DNA from: Baylisascaris procyonis | Lineage: Eukaryota > Nematoda > Chromadorea > Rhabditida > Ascarididae | Reading direction: 5' to 3' | Assembly: GCA_037389465.1 (NCBI GenBank) | Contig: JAZARR010000230.1 | Coordinates: 3,410,001 to 3,474,000 of the forward strand | Length of the DNA stretch: 64,000 bases | Part shown: one piece after another, positions 1-18,669 of the stretch | How positions within the stretch are numbered: position 1 is the stretch's first letter | How the letters are laid out: every line of letters starts with the position of its first letter | The notes under the pieces: model-generated | The model's input: only the letters and a program-made list of their open reading frames with translations | Database searches by the model: none | Told to the model about the DNA's origin: nothing | Position numbers and translations under genes: made by a program

Positions 1-2535
1 GGAAAATTTGTGAAAATTCTATGAGGGAAATTTTAAATTTTTTTCCCCTTTTATCGAATTAAGATGGAACGAACTTCAGGCTGATGGCTAAACGGAAATG
101 CGCTTCCTCAAACATCCAAATGATTTTAGTTCGATTCACATGCCGTAAAAAAATTAGTCTTGTAAATTGAAAATGCTCTAAAGAGGCGGAACGTGCATGC
201 AGGCATTTGCAAAGATCGATTTGTTCTACGCAAAGTGCATGAATGCATGCCCAAATTGCGTCGCCTTTGATGCTGTTTTCTCTCGAGAGATAATAGTTCA
301 AGGGCAATTTAGCACAACATTCCTCTAGTGCTTGATCCCCCGCTTATATGCCTCAATACCTCATTTGAATAGCGCCTATCCAACAACCACTTAAAATTTG
401 TACTTGAATGACAATTTCGCATTACAATAAAAAATATATAAATGAGTCCTAAATGTGCATAAAAGAGTTTTGTGTCATAAAATATTTTTTTTTGTGCTCT
501 AAAATACTTTTTTCAGTGTTGAACATTCACCAATAAATAGAAAATTGCTCTCAATAGATTGGCGTCGAATGCCCGGCAATAATTCATTCAATAACCTATC
601 GAATTCAAATTAAAATGGGAAACAATTTTTATTTAATCATAAAAAAATTTTTTGACAGTTCAATGAATTTTCTATGCGTCTCGATTATTTGATGATGATA
701 TAAACAAGTACATAAATGAGAATTCTGTAAAGGGCGAAGAAGATGAAATAAGCAATAAAAAGAAAGAAAACTTAGCCATGCATAATCCATATAATCGATG
801 CATCCCGAAAAACATTTGTTGTTTTTTTCAAATTTTTAAAATACGATTTTCTGGTTCATGAATATTCGAGAGACATAATTGTGAAGGAATTTGCGAGTCA
901 TTAGCGGGGATACCGATGATTTAAACTTCATTTACCGAAAAAAAAAAGTCATGTTGCCTCAATTCGTTGATGTATTTCATGAAAAGTGAGTAATGAAGAA
1001 TTATCTGAGGCATCTTCGACCATGAACTTTCCAAAAAAAAAGAAAAAACTCGAGTATGAAATTCTAACGGAAGTAATTTTGGTGATATGCTTTTGACTTT
1101 TATGAGCTTCATAGTAATTTTTAAAAATGCTAGCATCTAGCATTCACTGCACTTCATTTCAACTCTGAACTTATTCGTTAAAGCAGCACAAACATCGATC
1201 GATATGAAATCGAAAGAAAACTCTATAGTTGTGAAATGATTTGCATCATGCTATGATTGAACAAAATAAATTATACATAAGAATTTAAAAACTTCAATTC
1301 CTCTATAAAACTTAGAAAATTTAATGCATGCAAAGTTTGAAAAAAACTTTATGCATGAAAACTTAAAAAAGAAGATTGAGTATGATCATATATCCCTCCA
1401 ACTTGTAGTCCTTCCCTTAAATGTCATCAAATCTTTATTTTTTTTTTTTTACTTAGCATTCTATTGAATTTTAATTTTTTAACTTATCACTCTAAGGTAA
1501 CCCTTTCGGGAAGTGCTGCATCTATACTCTATGAAGGCTTACTTCTTATAGCTTTACGTTTTGTGTTTATGCTGATATTTTAGTGAAAAATTAGAGATAT
1601 CCAGTCGATTCGGCGATAGGTGTAGTGAACCTACGATTAAAGTTAAGAATTACATTTTCACTACTAGGTAATGGGAGCAGTTCCGTTGTTAAGTAATGGT
1701 TTTTTTATATGAGTTTTTCTTCGTTTTGCACCCTTCGCAACAATAACATCTCAAATTCAACAATGCCCCTGGGCTTATATATGCCGAATTACAGCCTTAT
1801 TTATAGACATCTATGAGAATTTCTCAGTGGAAACGATATTTCACCATTGCTTAAGATTCTTGAATTTTCGAAGATGAAAAAAGTGCATGCAGTTATAAAT
1901 TGCTCCATTTCAAATGAGCCAACTAGAATTTCTGTGGATTTTTTTATTGCATTTGGATTAGGATATGCACGCATTGAATTACAAGGAGGCATTCGTTCCT
2001 CTTTATCTCCAATCTCGAATAAATTTCTATGTTCTAACCTCCTCATTCGTTCGCCTCTCCCACCTGAAGTCAATTAGTATAAAACTACCCCAATCATCTT
2101 AATGTATTAGATGCCAGAAATAGAATCATCAATCGCTAAACTTAATTTAATTTTAATAAAATCGATTATGAGTGATATTTTAAAACAATAGAGATTAGTA
2201 TTTTCACTGATTGCGCAAATATTTCCCCACGATAAACGAAACGGATGTAAAGGGTAGAAGGTAATGGGGAGGGGTGAATGTGACTATGTGATGTGAATCG
2301 TTAGAAATAATCGACAACTAAAAGAGAATGTTCATAAAAACAATCACACGATGATTGATCATCGTGAAGCGTGTGCGATCGGAGAAGTGCTAGTAATATC
2401 GTTGTATCGCTCAACGTTCAACATCACTTCTTCATTTCACGTTCACCTTTCACACCGTTCATTAGTCCTTTTCGAATCTCACAACGATTCTAATTATTTC
2501 AACGCTTATCAACTCATTCGATGAAATTTACAAAG
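1..2535. other. No supported gene
   Basis: AT-rich with poly-A and poly-T runs. A 90-codon minus frame at 1801-2073 is the best ORF, but it has no clear splice sites or recognisable product. Confidence 0.6.
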
Positions 2536-2558
2536 TATATATATATATATATATATAT
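2536..2558. repeat. (TA)n microsatellite
   Basis: Short pure TA tract of 23 bases. Confidence 0.95.
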
Positions 2559-2915
2559 TTGGTTACCACTTGCAACAGTCATCTAATAACATCTAATATT
2601 CATACAGTTATTTAAGAAAAACTGTGAACGGTCAAATTATTCTTTATCTTCCGCTAAAGTAGTATTTTAAATTCCATTCAAGAATCAACGCTTACTTCAA
2701 AATGAATTTCCCATCACGAAAGAGCCAAAAGAGCAAACTTTAAGAGATATTAGAACAGTATTCAACCTTGCAGATAAATCGTTGCGTTAACGCTTTCCAA
2801 TGCTAACAACATTGCTGTAGTTGAGGTAAATAAAAATCGAAAAAAAAAAATCGACGAAAAGTGAAATCACAAATGAAAAGTGAACAGGTGGCAGCCTAAG
2901 ATCACGCAAACTTAC

Positions 2916-3564
2916 GAAATGCTCGCAATGATCATTAATTATTACTTCGCATGAGGGCAAACCTGCGCTAACCGGAACACCTGTGAATTGGTGCGCGCAA
3001 GATGGCTTTCTAGGGGAAAGAAGAGTGAGTTGTATGGGTGCGGGTAGGGAAATTATCACTTAAGACTTATTCACCTATCTCCGTTCTTATTCCTCAAAAA
3101 AAAACATCGATGAAAGAGTGGAAGTTATACCACTCTTTCATCGATGTTCCCATTTCTCCGCATTCCCTACAACATCTCAATTCCATTCAGCATTAACGAA
3201 AGACCCGAGTAAAGTGTCCTTTGGGGTAATAAATAAAATTAGGCATTAAAGGATGACTCTCAGCATGAACAACACAATGATTTAAAGAAAACGATGAAAA
3301 GAGAACCGATTGCAATCTCACTGTGTTTCATCAATATATCACAACATGGAACACATATATAACTAATCAGCTAAAAGAAATACCACATAATCTTGAATTA
3401 AACTTTAACTCTTCATCTAGACGTAAGTGTCATAGCTATCTTATTTTCACTAAAAATAGAATCAATCCTTTCAACATTCCCTATATTCTATGAACACAAT
3501 GTTTCCGAGTGAACAGTACTGCTTTTTTTTTAATAATAAATTTTGCACTCTAAATGATCGAAAA

Positions 3565-3604
<40 letters not shown>

Positions 3605-4735
3605 TTATAGCAGATATAATTTAAGAGCTTCTCCAGGATTCATGAATGTATTGTAATAAACTTCGGCGTTCAAAAAACTCAGCACAAATCCTCAAAAAAT
3701 TCTCTCACTGTTTAGAAACGATTTCTGCTCATTAGTGGAAAAAAAAATGAAAAAGATTTGTGAAGTTGGAGGATAATATGAAAAAAAAGATAAAAGAATA
3801 TATAGGCATTAACGCGCAAATCTCTAACATATCCAGCTAATCCGAATGCATAGGAATCTACTGAAATTTTAGTTGAAAATTTAAATAAATGTATATCACT
3901 GAAGATGATTTTTGTATACCAAAGAAAGTTAACTTGCTTAAAAAATATTTTAGAAGTTTTTATCAATGAAATAATTCAATGAGGATCAAAATTATATTCT
4001 TATCAAAATTATCAATATATTGACGATTGTTTATTATTTATTAGAATGTATATTTCTCGATTAAATACTCGGATCCAATTTACGAATGGAATCTAAAAAT
4101 AATATTAATATCCATTCATCTTTTAAAGTCTCAACTAGAATAAAATTTTCTCAATTTGCAAAATATTTAAAATAAACATTTGATTTGGCTATATTTCTTC
4201 TATTCATAGCATATATATTTACAGAATGATATGTATGTGGAACAATGTTGTCTATGCGATATGAAGCATTCCACTTGTGCAAGTTCAAGAATGCACAACC
4301 TAACATATGTGCCACCTGCATAAGATAGGCAACCTCCCATCTGCACAATATGCGTCTATAAACGTTTAGAGGTTTTTAAGGTGCTAGATGACGAAAAAAT
4401 AAAATACAGCTGTCTATTGACCATTGAGATGATGACGATATCGGAAATAAAATCGCATAAAAAAATAACACATCACATATGGTGTAAATATAGAAATTAT
4501 AGAATAAATACAACTGTTTATTGTATAAACGGACGAATGTTAAAAAATAAACTGAAAAAAAGAGATGAGGATAAAGAAAGAGACTAACCCTGAGTGGAGG
4601 AGAGACGGCTGGCAGCTTAGGCTTAACTGCTGACTGAGGTTGAGCGTTGATCTCAGCACTGCAACTAGCGAACATGAATGCAACAAGTAGAAACATCAGC
4701 CGAATGAATGCAAACTCAAGCCTTCTTGGTTTCAT
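2916..4735 (-). CDS. Possible small secreted protein, two candidate exons, partial
   Basis: Exon 4735-4589 encodes 49 residues: a basic start, a hydrophobic signal sequence (IRLMFLLVAFMFASC) and a Pro-rich stretch ending PPLR before AG|GTTAGT. A second candidate, 3005-2916, is open in the same phase. It carries three Cys (PSCAHQ.., PSCEV.., DHCEHF) and ends at a strong donor GTAAGT. Its acceptor (CTAGAAAG) is poor, so an exon may be missing between them. No downstream exon or stop was found. The region upstream of the start (4.75-5.17 kb) is richer in GC than its surroundings, as a 5' region might be. No family recognised. Confidence 0.28.
3103..3148. repeat. Perfect 19-bp inverted repeat, 8-base loop
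   Basis: Arms 3103-3121 and 3130-3148 (AACATCGATGAAAGAGTGG and its exact complement) separated by AAGTTATA. It would form a very stable hairpin. No gene lies next to it. Confidence 0.9.
3567..3601. repeat. (TA)n microsatellite
   Basis: Pure TA tract of about 35 bases. Confidence 0.95.
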
Positions 4736-7700
4736 CGCTTTGCTATGCACAATAACGATAGAGACAGCGAGAATCGCTTCACAGAGAGACTTGAAGAAGG
4801 CAAGTCGGAATATGTGGCACTAATTCAGTAGAGTTGAAACAGTTGCACGATTTTGCACCACTGGTAAATAGCACACCAAATTGTAGGCAGTATTAATAGA
4901 TGATATCCCTGAAGAATGGTGCAAGCACTGACGAAGAGTGCTACAAGGGGATTCTGAATGCTACTTCAACGTCAAACGGAATCAGAAGCAGATGAGAGAC
5001 ACAGCGTGAAGCTCATGTGTCTTCTCTCTTGCGTGCAGCCAACGATAGTTATTTCGCGTTGCATGCACTCCAACAATCATAGCCCCGCCCATTGGTGCGC
5101 CAGACCCGCCCCCTTCTCGTGGTGCCTTTTTATGCCGGACCATTCGGATGGTTTCCGCTTCCTTCGTTGACATTTGACCTTAGAAGCAATGTGACACCTT
5201 ATTTTGCGACATAAATTTCATAGGCCATTGCGAATTACGATAGATGGCATTTCACATATTCATATTTTTGAAAACTTTACCAAAGAAGGAAAGGAAATGA
5301 CTTAAGTTCAGCAATCGCCTTCATCACTATACCTGACCGGAAGGAAAGGTTATTAGCTTTTAATAAATTTTTTAAATTCTTTCATTCAATTGAAAATAAC
5401 CACCAAAAAATATTTTTTGTTTTCCCTAGAAATCTCAGTTAATTTGCATAAAACGTTCTAAAAATCTGATAAAATTTATGTTCTAAAACTCGTAAAATTT
5501 CATTAACATCTACATATAAGATAGAGGCAGCCGTCTGAATCATTCGCCCACGATTAGGCCGTGCTGAACGCACTGCACATTATTCATAGCGATGAGATTT
5601 GTGATGGCGCCGGAATTCACTGGTTGAAAAAAAAAACACTTTCGAAACCATTTCCGATTGGATTTTTTCTGAATAGACCGATAAACTATTCCAATCATTT
5701 AATAAACATTCCAAACGATAAACAACACTGCAAAAATTTGATAAAAACGGGACTTCAAACGGTATTAAACTGAAGTTTTTTTGGATTTTGAACATAACAT
5801 ATATAGAATATTTTCCAAGAATATAGAAAATTGCTTTATCAGAAAATTATTTAAAGGGAAATTGAATTCTATATAAAAATTAACGCCAATAAACGGATGA
5901 AACTTGGAAAAAAAGTGAAATTAAAATTTTTAGCGAACGAAATTTGCTCAACGGGAAAAATAGTTTCAAACAGAAAATTGAAACGTAATCACCGTTGCCT
6001 TTTCCTTATCACTTTCCTAAATGACAAATCAAACAAGCTTTCCACGGTATCATTCGCTTCTTTTTGCCTAATCTTTTCACTTTGTTTGTCAAAGGGATAT
6101 TACTACTCGTTTATCAAACTCAAACTCATGACTGATTTCAAGTTCAAGTTCAGGTTCAAGCTCACCTTTCATTCACTCGACTAATTCAGCGTAAAGAACG
6201 TTACTGGAATGCGCCACTAATATTTAATTCAACCATTAAAACCCCGAGAAATTTGACATACGAAAAACGATATGGAAATATTGCTCTTGAGCGCTGAAGA
6301 AAAGATCGAAAATGTGAAAATTAATTTTAACTAATTGATGAAAGTCAGTGCTTATATATATCCATCAGGCAACGTTTAATATCTTACTGGTCGAATATAT
6401 TCGATCACAATATTTGAATTCAATACGTTGAATAAAATGCTCGGAAAATTTAAATTCTATGCTATCGTCAATGATCAGATGTGATCAATCAATATTAATG
6501 ATTCCTCATAAGAAACGATAAAAATCGATATCGATCAACGATAAGCTTATATAGCTCAACAACAGTTACCTCTTACTTGAAAATTTTTTTGGCTGATTTC
6601 GTTGAACGAAGATCAAAGTGCACTTTTAATCACATGACACTCGACTTTTGTTCATTGATGTCTATTGACCTTTGAGTCTATCATTTTCAATATGCACTTT
6701 CTTCGACGCTCACTTCTTAAATATAAAACGCGAATTTTTGAAAAAAAAAACCAGACGATTCTATCAGATATGTCATTGAAAATAATAAAATGACGAATAT
6801 GTTTTCAGATAAATTTTTGTTGACGTTTAATGCAAATCACATCGAGCATTCGGAAAATTTGTTGCTCCAAAATTAAGAATCTTTTCGTTAGATTCTTTCC
6901 ACACAAAGAAGAGAGAAAAAAATCACTGGCACTAAGCCAATTCAATATGAAAGAGATTCGCATAAAAACACCCATATTATACATCACACTTTTAAACGAA
7001 ACATTTTTACACGTTTCTATGATAAAGGCATTCAAAAATTAGAATCCCTAATGCTAAAAAAGAACTACAATAACAATTTTTTATAAGATATTTTTGAGGT
7101 TTTTTTTAATAAAATTGAAAGTTTAGTACCTTTCCCGGATTAAAAAGTTTGATGCATTAAGTATTAGCAAATGTTTAACGTAACTAGTAATGAAAGTTCA
7201 TTTCCGCCAATTTCATTGGTTCATTGAAAGCAAGGGGATTCTTTTTGGACCGATATTTTGTAGTTTGCCTCACTACTGGCTTAATAAGAAAAAGCCATTC
7301 AAGAAATAAGCAACAGCGGACACAGCTAGCGTGCGCATTTCACTAAATGACATATATCGATGCCTTTTATTGGGGAACATCCCTCGAGAGGGCACAAACG
7401 AGAGTAACGGTGCTAATGTAATATTACTGGAGATTACTGCGCTAGTCACTGTGAATGTACCATCAACCCCTCCCCTTAGTAACCTGATTAAGTATGAAAT
7501 TCTTTACTCAATCTTACCGAGTTGGAAAGCTAATATAAAAAGTTGATTTCAAAAGAACCGAATTACTGAGTAAACAAATTGCTCAGAGTATTCCCTACGG
7601 CTATTCTTTCTCTTTCATTCCTTTTTTTCATTAAACATTCTCTGAGTACATAAAACACTATTGTGCTTGCCTCTACTCCCATCAGTCCGTTAATTGAAGT

Positions 7701-7785
7701 TGAAGAAATCAAAAGTGCAATCATTTTGCTAACTAACTGTTCTTAGTGCATTGATGGCGCAATGCAACGTCAAACAAACAGCAAA

Positions 7786-7836
7786 TGACCACTAGTTGAA
7801 GAATGACCACTTACAGCCACTGGTCACTAGTTGAAG
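7786..7836. repeat. Short direct repeat
   Basis: TGACCACTAGTTGAAG and TGGTCACTAGTTGAAG, 35 bases apart. Confidence 0.6.
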
Positions 7837-8780
7837 TTCATCTGCGAATGGGTGCCGTCATCAAAGAAAGACTAAGCAAAACCATAACGTGAAGCATTCT
7901 TGTTATTATATATGGCGCCGGCAATACAGCAAACTTGCTGATTCCAGGGGTGCAAATTTAATAAATATTATACTTTTAAAATTTTTCTGGCAATTTTCCA
8001 AAAGAAGTCTCGATCGTAGAGGTGAGAAGGCGGGAGAAGGGGTGGAGGAGAAGGGGAGGGGGACTGATTAGATGAGGGCAGGGGAAAAAGATAGTGGCGA
8101 AGAATAACCCCTTTTTTACTTAGCTAAGCGGAATTTCTCCTTCAGTCACTGTGCTCTCCTTAGAAATATTTCAATGAAAATTACCTCAGTTTTTGTGATT
8201 CCTTTTGACATCAGTAACATCGCTGTTCTGACGTGTTATATCATCATCAATCGTAATATAGTGACGTCAATGTGAAAAAATCGTTTCTAACGAATGTAAA
8301 GAACGCTAAAAAGTTTAATAAATCTTCCCACTCAACAAGTATCGATGTTTGTGCACAAATAGCAAACTCTATATCGCTTCATCAATACCGCATGCGTCAT
8401 GCAGGTTTCATATTCTTATTGAGTGGAAGTCAATGTAGGGGGAAAAGGGAATGGGGAAGGCGAAAGCAAATAATCCCCTTAAGCCATATCGTATTTATGA
8501 AATCCTCGTTCGTATATTTTCTCTATGTGGACAACGATAAAATGAAATCATTTATGATGCATATGAAAGTTATTTCGACCTTTTGACCGTCTTATTACAC
8601 ATTTCATTATGCATCACTGTTCAATGCAAAACAAAACTCAAATGAAGGATAGGCTCATGTTTGCAGTTTGTCTATTCATCGCAGCCCAAGCAAAATATGT
8701 AAACCTTTACCAGTTTGTAATTTTAGTAATGAATACTCATCAATATACAAGTAACGTGTAGAATATATTAACCTATAGCA

Positions 8781-8845
8781 GTTTCCTCCAAAATTTTTGT
8801 TTCCTCCAAGATAATTTCCTCCAAAAATATTGTTTCCTCGAAAGC
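8781..8845. repeat. TTTCCTCCAA minisatellite, four copies
   Basis: Four near-copies of GTTTCCTCCAAAA(n), 16-18 bases each. Confidence 0.8.
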
Positions 8846-11800
8846 AAATTTTTTATGACACAACAGGATGGAACAAACAAAAAATTTCAAGTGACTACCA
8901 AAAGTTAGCTCAATAATTTATTAATGCGATATAAGATTGTAATATTCTGTTATGGTAATGAAAAAACATCATTCCATTCTAAGCTACTAAAATACTGATG
9001 TGTTGAAGAGGATATACGATAAAATAACCCTCTATCGAATTTAATATTTCATGCAATACTAATGTATTTATTAAAATTTCACAAATAATTCTTGGGTACT
9101 GAAATTTAATAAGCATTTTTTGAATATTCAAAAATAAATATTTTCGCGAAAAGTTGTTTGCCGTAGAAAGAGAATATGGAAATTATCAATGGAAAGCGAT
9201 ATGATATAACAGGCGACTAAATTCTTTCAACAGTCAGCATTGATTGTCGTATTGTTATGCAGTAATGCGAGTCAATCTAACCCATATTTCTTATTAATTG
9301 TATTAGCGCAAATATGAAATAATTTATTAAAACGAAATAGATCATTATAAAGAAAAAAGTGGATATTTGCCGATAAAATGAGCACAGTTGCGGGTCGGAA
9401 TACCAATAGTTAACAATAAAACATTTCAAAGACCGCACAGAGGGTCTTCGAATTGTTGTGTTGAGATTATTTATCTTCGTCAATCGCATTCGGTTGGCTC
9501 TACGTCGGCTCGAAAGAAAGCAGCACTTAGTTTTTGCTCTCTTTTTTTTGAGAGAGAGCAATTCACCGACCAATCTCGCCTTAAAAATGTCTTCAAATGT
9601 TCATAAAGAAAGAATGCACTTTTCTTACAAACTTTTCCGATACGAAACGGCTCACTTAAAGAACATTAGATGGCAGTTTGAAAAAAAAACAACAGTTTTA
9701 CTCAAAGAATGCTTTTAGAACATTGACATTATTTCATTTTTATACACATTTTGCAAAATGTGCATTTGTAAAGCGCATTACAACGACGCGTGCACGTATG
9801 TGAATGCATATATATTGTACCTGGCTATTCGGTAGATTCGATGTGAGAATCACTGCTATAACAGTGGGAAAATTCAACCCGTATAATTTGCATCATAGTT
9901 TGATCACCTGTGTAAGCACTTTCAAATTTATTCATCAAGTTCGAAAAGGATTGGTCACAAACACTCAAAGATGACCAAAAATTGAATATATTTCTGTGAA
10001 TTTGCATGAACAATAGATAATAGAATCATTTAAAATATTATCCTATTATTCATGATTTTTTGCTGGCAATTCAGCAGATATGCTACATGCAGGCAAATAT
10101 TGTCCCTCCTCCTCTTTTCCCCTTCCCCTCCCGCCTTGCACTAAAAATTTTATATTTCGTAATCAATAATTAGACAGAGGAAATACAATCAAATCGATTG
10201 ATTTACTGATAACGAAAGAATGCTTTACAGCGTCGACGTTTTAGATGATATAAAAAAGGTGACTAGCTGAGCACGGCAACAACATTCCGCTTAAGAAACA
10301 GAAGCAAAAAAGAAGAGCAATGAAAAATTCATTGGTGTTGGATACAACTTGTCATCACATCTTTCCTATACAAACCACCTACATAAACATCACTGCGTAG
10401 GTGTGGATGTGTTTATTGCTCATATTTTATCATCAGCTGAGCCTTTTTCTGATGTAAACAAAACTATGTCAACGCATGAAATCGATAGATACTATGTTGT
10501 TATGATGATTAGAGTGGTCGAAAAAGAGCCAAAGCGTTGTATGAAGTGCTAAAGTGCTGCATTCTACCAGTTAAAGCGCTACAAGTGCTATTCATTTTTA
10601 AAAATTTTAAAAGTATTCACGAATAAAAGGCAGTATTTCACCGATTTACATATGCCACCTTCGATTTGTGATATTAAAGAAACTGAAAAAGCTGTTGCAT
10701 TATGCGCTCACTGCTTCATTAGTGACAGCCAGCGGAAACTAGCGCTTTGAACGCAATGAGTGAGGTGAACGAGCGATCCCATATAAAAGGAAGTTAGAAA
10801 GTTGCAAATAGATCAGCTATAGAATGGGCTGAAACTAAATGCTATTAAGGTTCAAATATATTTTACTTCTCATCAAATCTCTATTTCACAATAAATAAGA
10901 AATGAAATAAAATGTTTGCTTCAAATGCAGATTTGCACAATTCACCACTCATTTTGCATTATCAGTGCTCATTTAGCGGTGCTCTTCACCTTTCTAAACA
11001 AGTGAAAAAATGCCCCAAACAGTATGATACTCTCTAATCTTCCTTATGGGATTAGTTTTCATAATTTCTCGTACTTTATAATAATCTTTGCCATTATTCG
11101 GGAAATTTCGATATGTTTTGACCAGGCGAACGATATTAATTCTTAAACTATTACATAGCATCTAATCTTAGGACATTTGAAACAATTAAAAGGACTTGCC
11201 ATCGATCTTCAACGAATTATTTCACGAAAAGAATTTTCCATTTCTGGTTGAATTTAAACGGGTACTTCAGGAATTGGGAATTTTGATAGAATATGGAACA
11301 ATGGTGAGAGGTGAGGTGCACTAATCTTTGGGATCGGAAATCGAAATGCGTATGACTATTTAAATTATGAATTTCAATTGTACTGATAAAGTGAGTGTTG
11401 CACTTTGCTCACAATATGGTTTTCTTCACAGCAAAAAGCAATAATAATTAAACTTTTGAATTGATTTTTTTCCAATTTAAGTATATATAAAAGATTTTGA
11501 TGATCATAAAATTTTTTTCGGTAAATGAGCGCATAATAAGTGCATTTTTTTTTCAAGAAAGTGCTTTCAGATTGTTATCATGTTTGTTTATCGATCGATT
11601 CTTATCTTAATAATTTTTCGATAGTTAAATGCCAGCAATCGCTTATTAAGTGCTGAAGCAATAAAAATTAGCTCATCTAGTACTTAAATGAATTGATACA
11701 GATTCAGCAGATATTAAAAGATGGCTGCACTAAAAATGGAAAGTTATCAAACTCCTTGAAGAAATTGCTAAGATAGGGGTTGTTACGATACTGGAGAAAA

Positions 11801-12084
11801 GTAGTGCTTTTCCCTAAAGCATGAAGTTTTCTTATATATCTCGCAATTGTGGATTCTTTTTTGCGTTTAGCCACGCGATCTGATATTTTTTAAAATCAAT
11901 CCTCTATAGACCTTCGAGGTTTGATTCCTCACATAGGCATAAGCTTTGCAAATTAAATTAGAGTTTGATGCATGTCAGCTCAATATGGCTTCTGAAGACA
12001 ACTTTTAGTTTGATTCGCCAATGTCTATGCTTCTAATCAAGGCGACTTGTTATCAAATAATTATAATCGTAATACAACCCTTCT

Positions 12085-12255
12085 GAGTTCGATCCTGAGG
12101 ATCGACCGAGTTTCAGCATCACTCTAGCGAGAACAGGACCCCTGATGAACGATTGCTCTCAAACGACGAAACGTAGAGACTTTGTCCTCCTCGAAGGACA
12201 TTGACTGGAGACACAAGCACTCTCGTGGAACAACTTCACAAGTTGTGTATTTAAC
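12085..12255 (+). ncRNA. Hammerhead-ribozyme-like island, probably repeat-derived
   Basis: A GC-richer island within AT-rich DNA. It holds CTGATGA (12142-12148), a possible stem II (CGATTG / CAAACG around a CTCT loop, one mismatch), GAAAC (12168-12172) and GTC (12184-12186), in the order of a type I hammerhead with a very short stem III. Such motifs are known in Penelope-like elements and retrozymes of invertebrates. Stem I pairing is not evident, and the closing bases of stem II are mismatched, so self-cleavage is doubtful. Confidence 0.4.
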
Positions 12256-17159
<4,904 letters not shown>

Positions 17160-18669
17160 GTGATGCTCAAATGCTCAGCATTCGCAGCTCAGTTCTCCTC
17201 TTTTATGCCGCTTATTTGAGGCTTATAATGAATATTGCGCTGTTAGAGATGAGTTTTAAGCAATAACGGCGCTATGCTTCAATGAAGTGAGTGCCCCTTT
17301 TTCATAGCTGCGCGAGGCTGATTTTGAGAGCGCAGATTGACATGCCTTCCGAAGATACACGCTTCACTTTCTCAGTGATTGGAATTGACCATCGACCACT
17401 TTATATTGTAGTATCCATGAGCCTCACCTTTGGGAAATCCACGAAAAAATCCTAGTTGTGCAACCTCTCCTACAACTCCGTTGCCTACTATTTGTATGAG
17501 CTTGAGTTTTGAAAAGAAGCCGTTCTTTTCTTGGAATTTTAATGCTATTGGGGACATTTCGGCTTCTTGCAGCTAGATTATCACAACGTCTCGAACGTTT
17601 TCCAGAAATGTCTTATATCATAATCGAGGCACCAACGCTGCTGAATAACGATTCGATGGGTCACCTATTCGCTAAAACATTTGAGACTTTTAAATTTTCA
17701 GTCGCCAACCTAAGTCTCAAAATAATTTCTCCATTTCACTATGCGTTCCTTCCGTGATCGCTTCAGTTTCCTTAAAATTAGCGCTTTTGCAGCCTCCAAG
17801 TTGAAAGAGAATATACAATATTCACGTCATTACTTGTCGAAACGGTTATTTAAAAAATTCGGCGATGAACAACCCTAAAGAATATAGCTTCAATGTAAGT
17901 CAGATTTGTTCAGGTCAATTCAACGAATTCTGAAAAATCTAGAATTTAGGGATCTGAACTCGTATTGCATCCAAATTATGAGTAGGAAGCGATTTAAATA
18001 ATCAGGAATAAAAATGAGAGAAAACTTTTGGGAATTATTGACACAATTAAGAATTATAAAATTTTTCAAACATATCTGAGCAGTTTCAAACGTTGGAGCG
18101 CATAATCAATGAATTTCATTCACTAAGAAGCGCAACCGCATTAATGCTTTGAAATTCATTTAAAAAATAAAATATTTTTTCGTTGAACACTCAAAAAAAA
18201 GCTTTTCAATTATCAGTAATGAAAAATTTTCGTAAGTTGCAATCACGGCTTGATGGGAATTGATGCACGCAACAAGACATCGTAAAATTGTTCGAGATTA
18301 GTTTGCAACCCTTTATATTGACCACAGCGATGCGTAAATGTCGTCGAATAGTGCACGCCATACAAACAGCAATTATGCGCCAATCTCGACCCCAAATCTC
18401 ACTGCCATTACAAAAGTTTTTTCTATATGCGAATGCCGACGTTTATGCGCTCAACGTGAACTTTTCATATTCAACAGTATTTTCAGTAGAGGAGAAATAT
18501 GAGGAAAAAAATTAAAGCATTCAGCGACAAATTCTGAGAATTCTTTGAAAGCATTTTAATTTCAGAAATTCAGAATAAAGATGGATGAGGTTCGCCAATA
18601 AATAGAATGGTAACGTTGATCCATACCTTTGATCACACCCTTCCTTAACATATTTTTGAAGACTATTTT

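Larger units (their letters stand above)
5200..12084. other. No supported gene
   Basis: AT-rich with only short open frames lacking splice logic. It holds two small repeats, listed separately. A purine-rich block (8020-8090) and a pyrimidine-rich block (10105-10140) stand out from the base composition. Confidence 0.6.

Noticed and set aside
5897..6184. 95-codon Lys/Phe-rich ORF
   Set aside because: Low complexity, ends in TTCAAG repeats, no family.
11915..11990. T-arm-like GAGGTTTGATTCCTC
   Set aside because: No D arm or acceptor stem could be built upstream.
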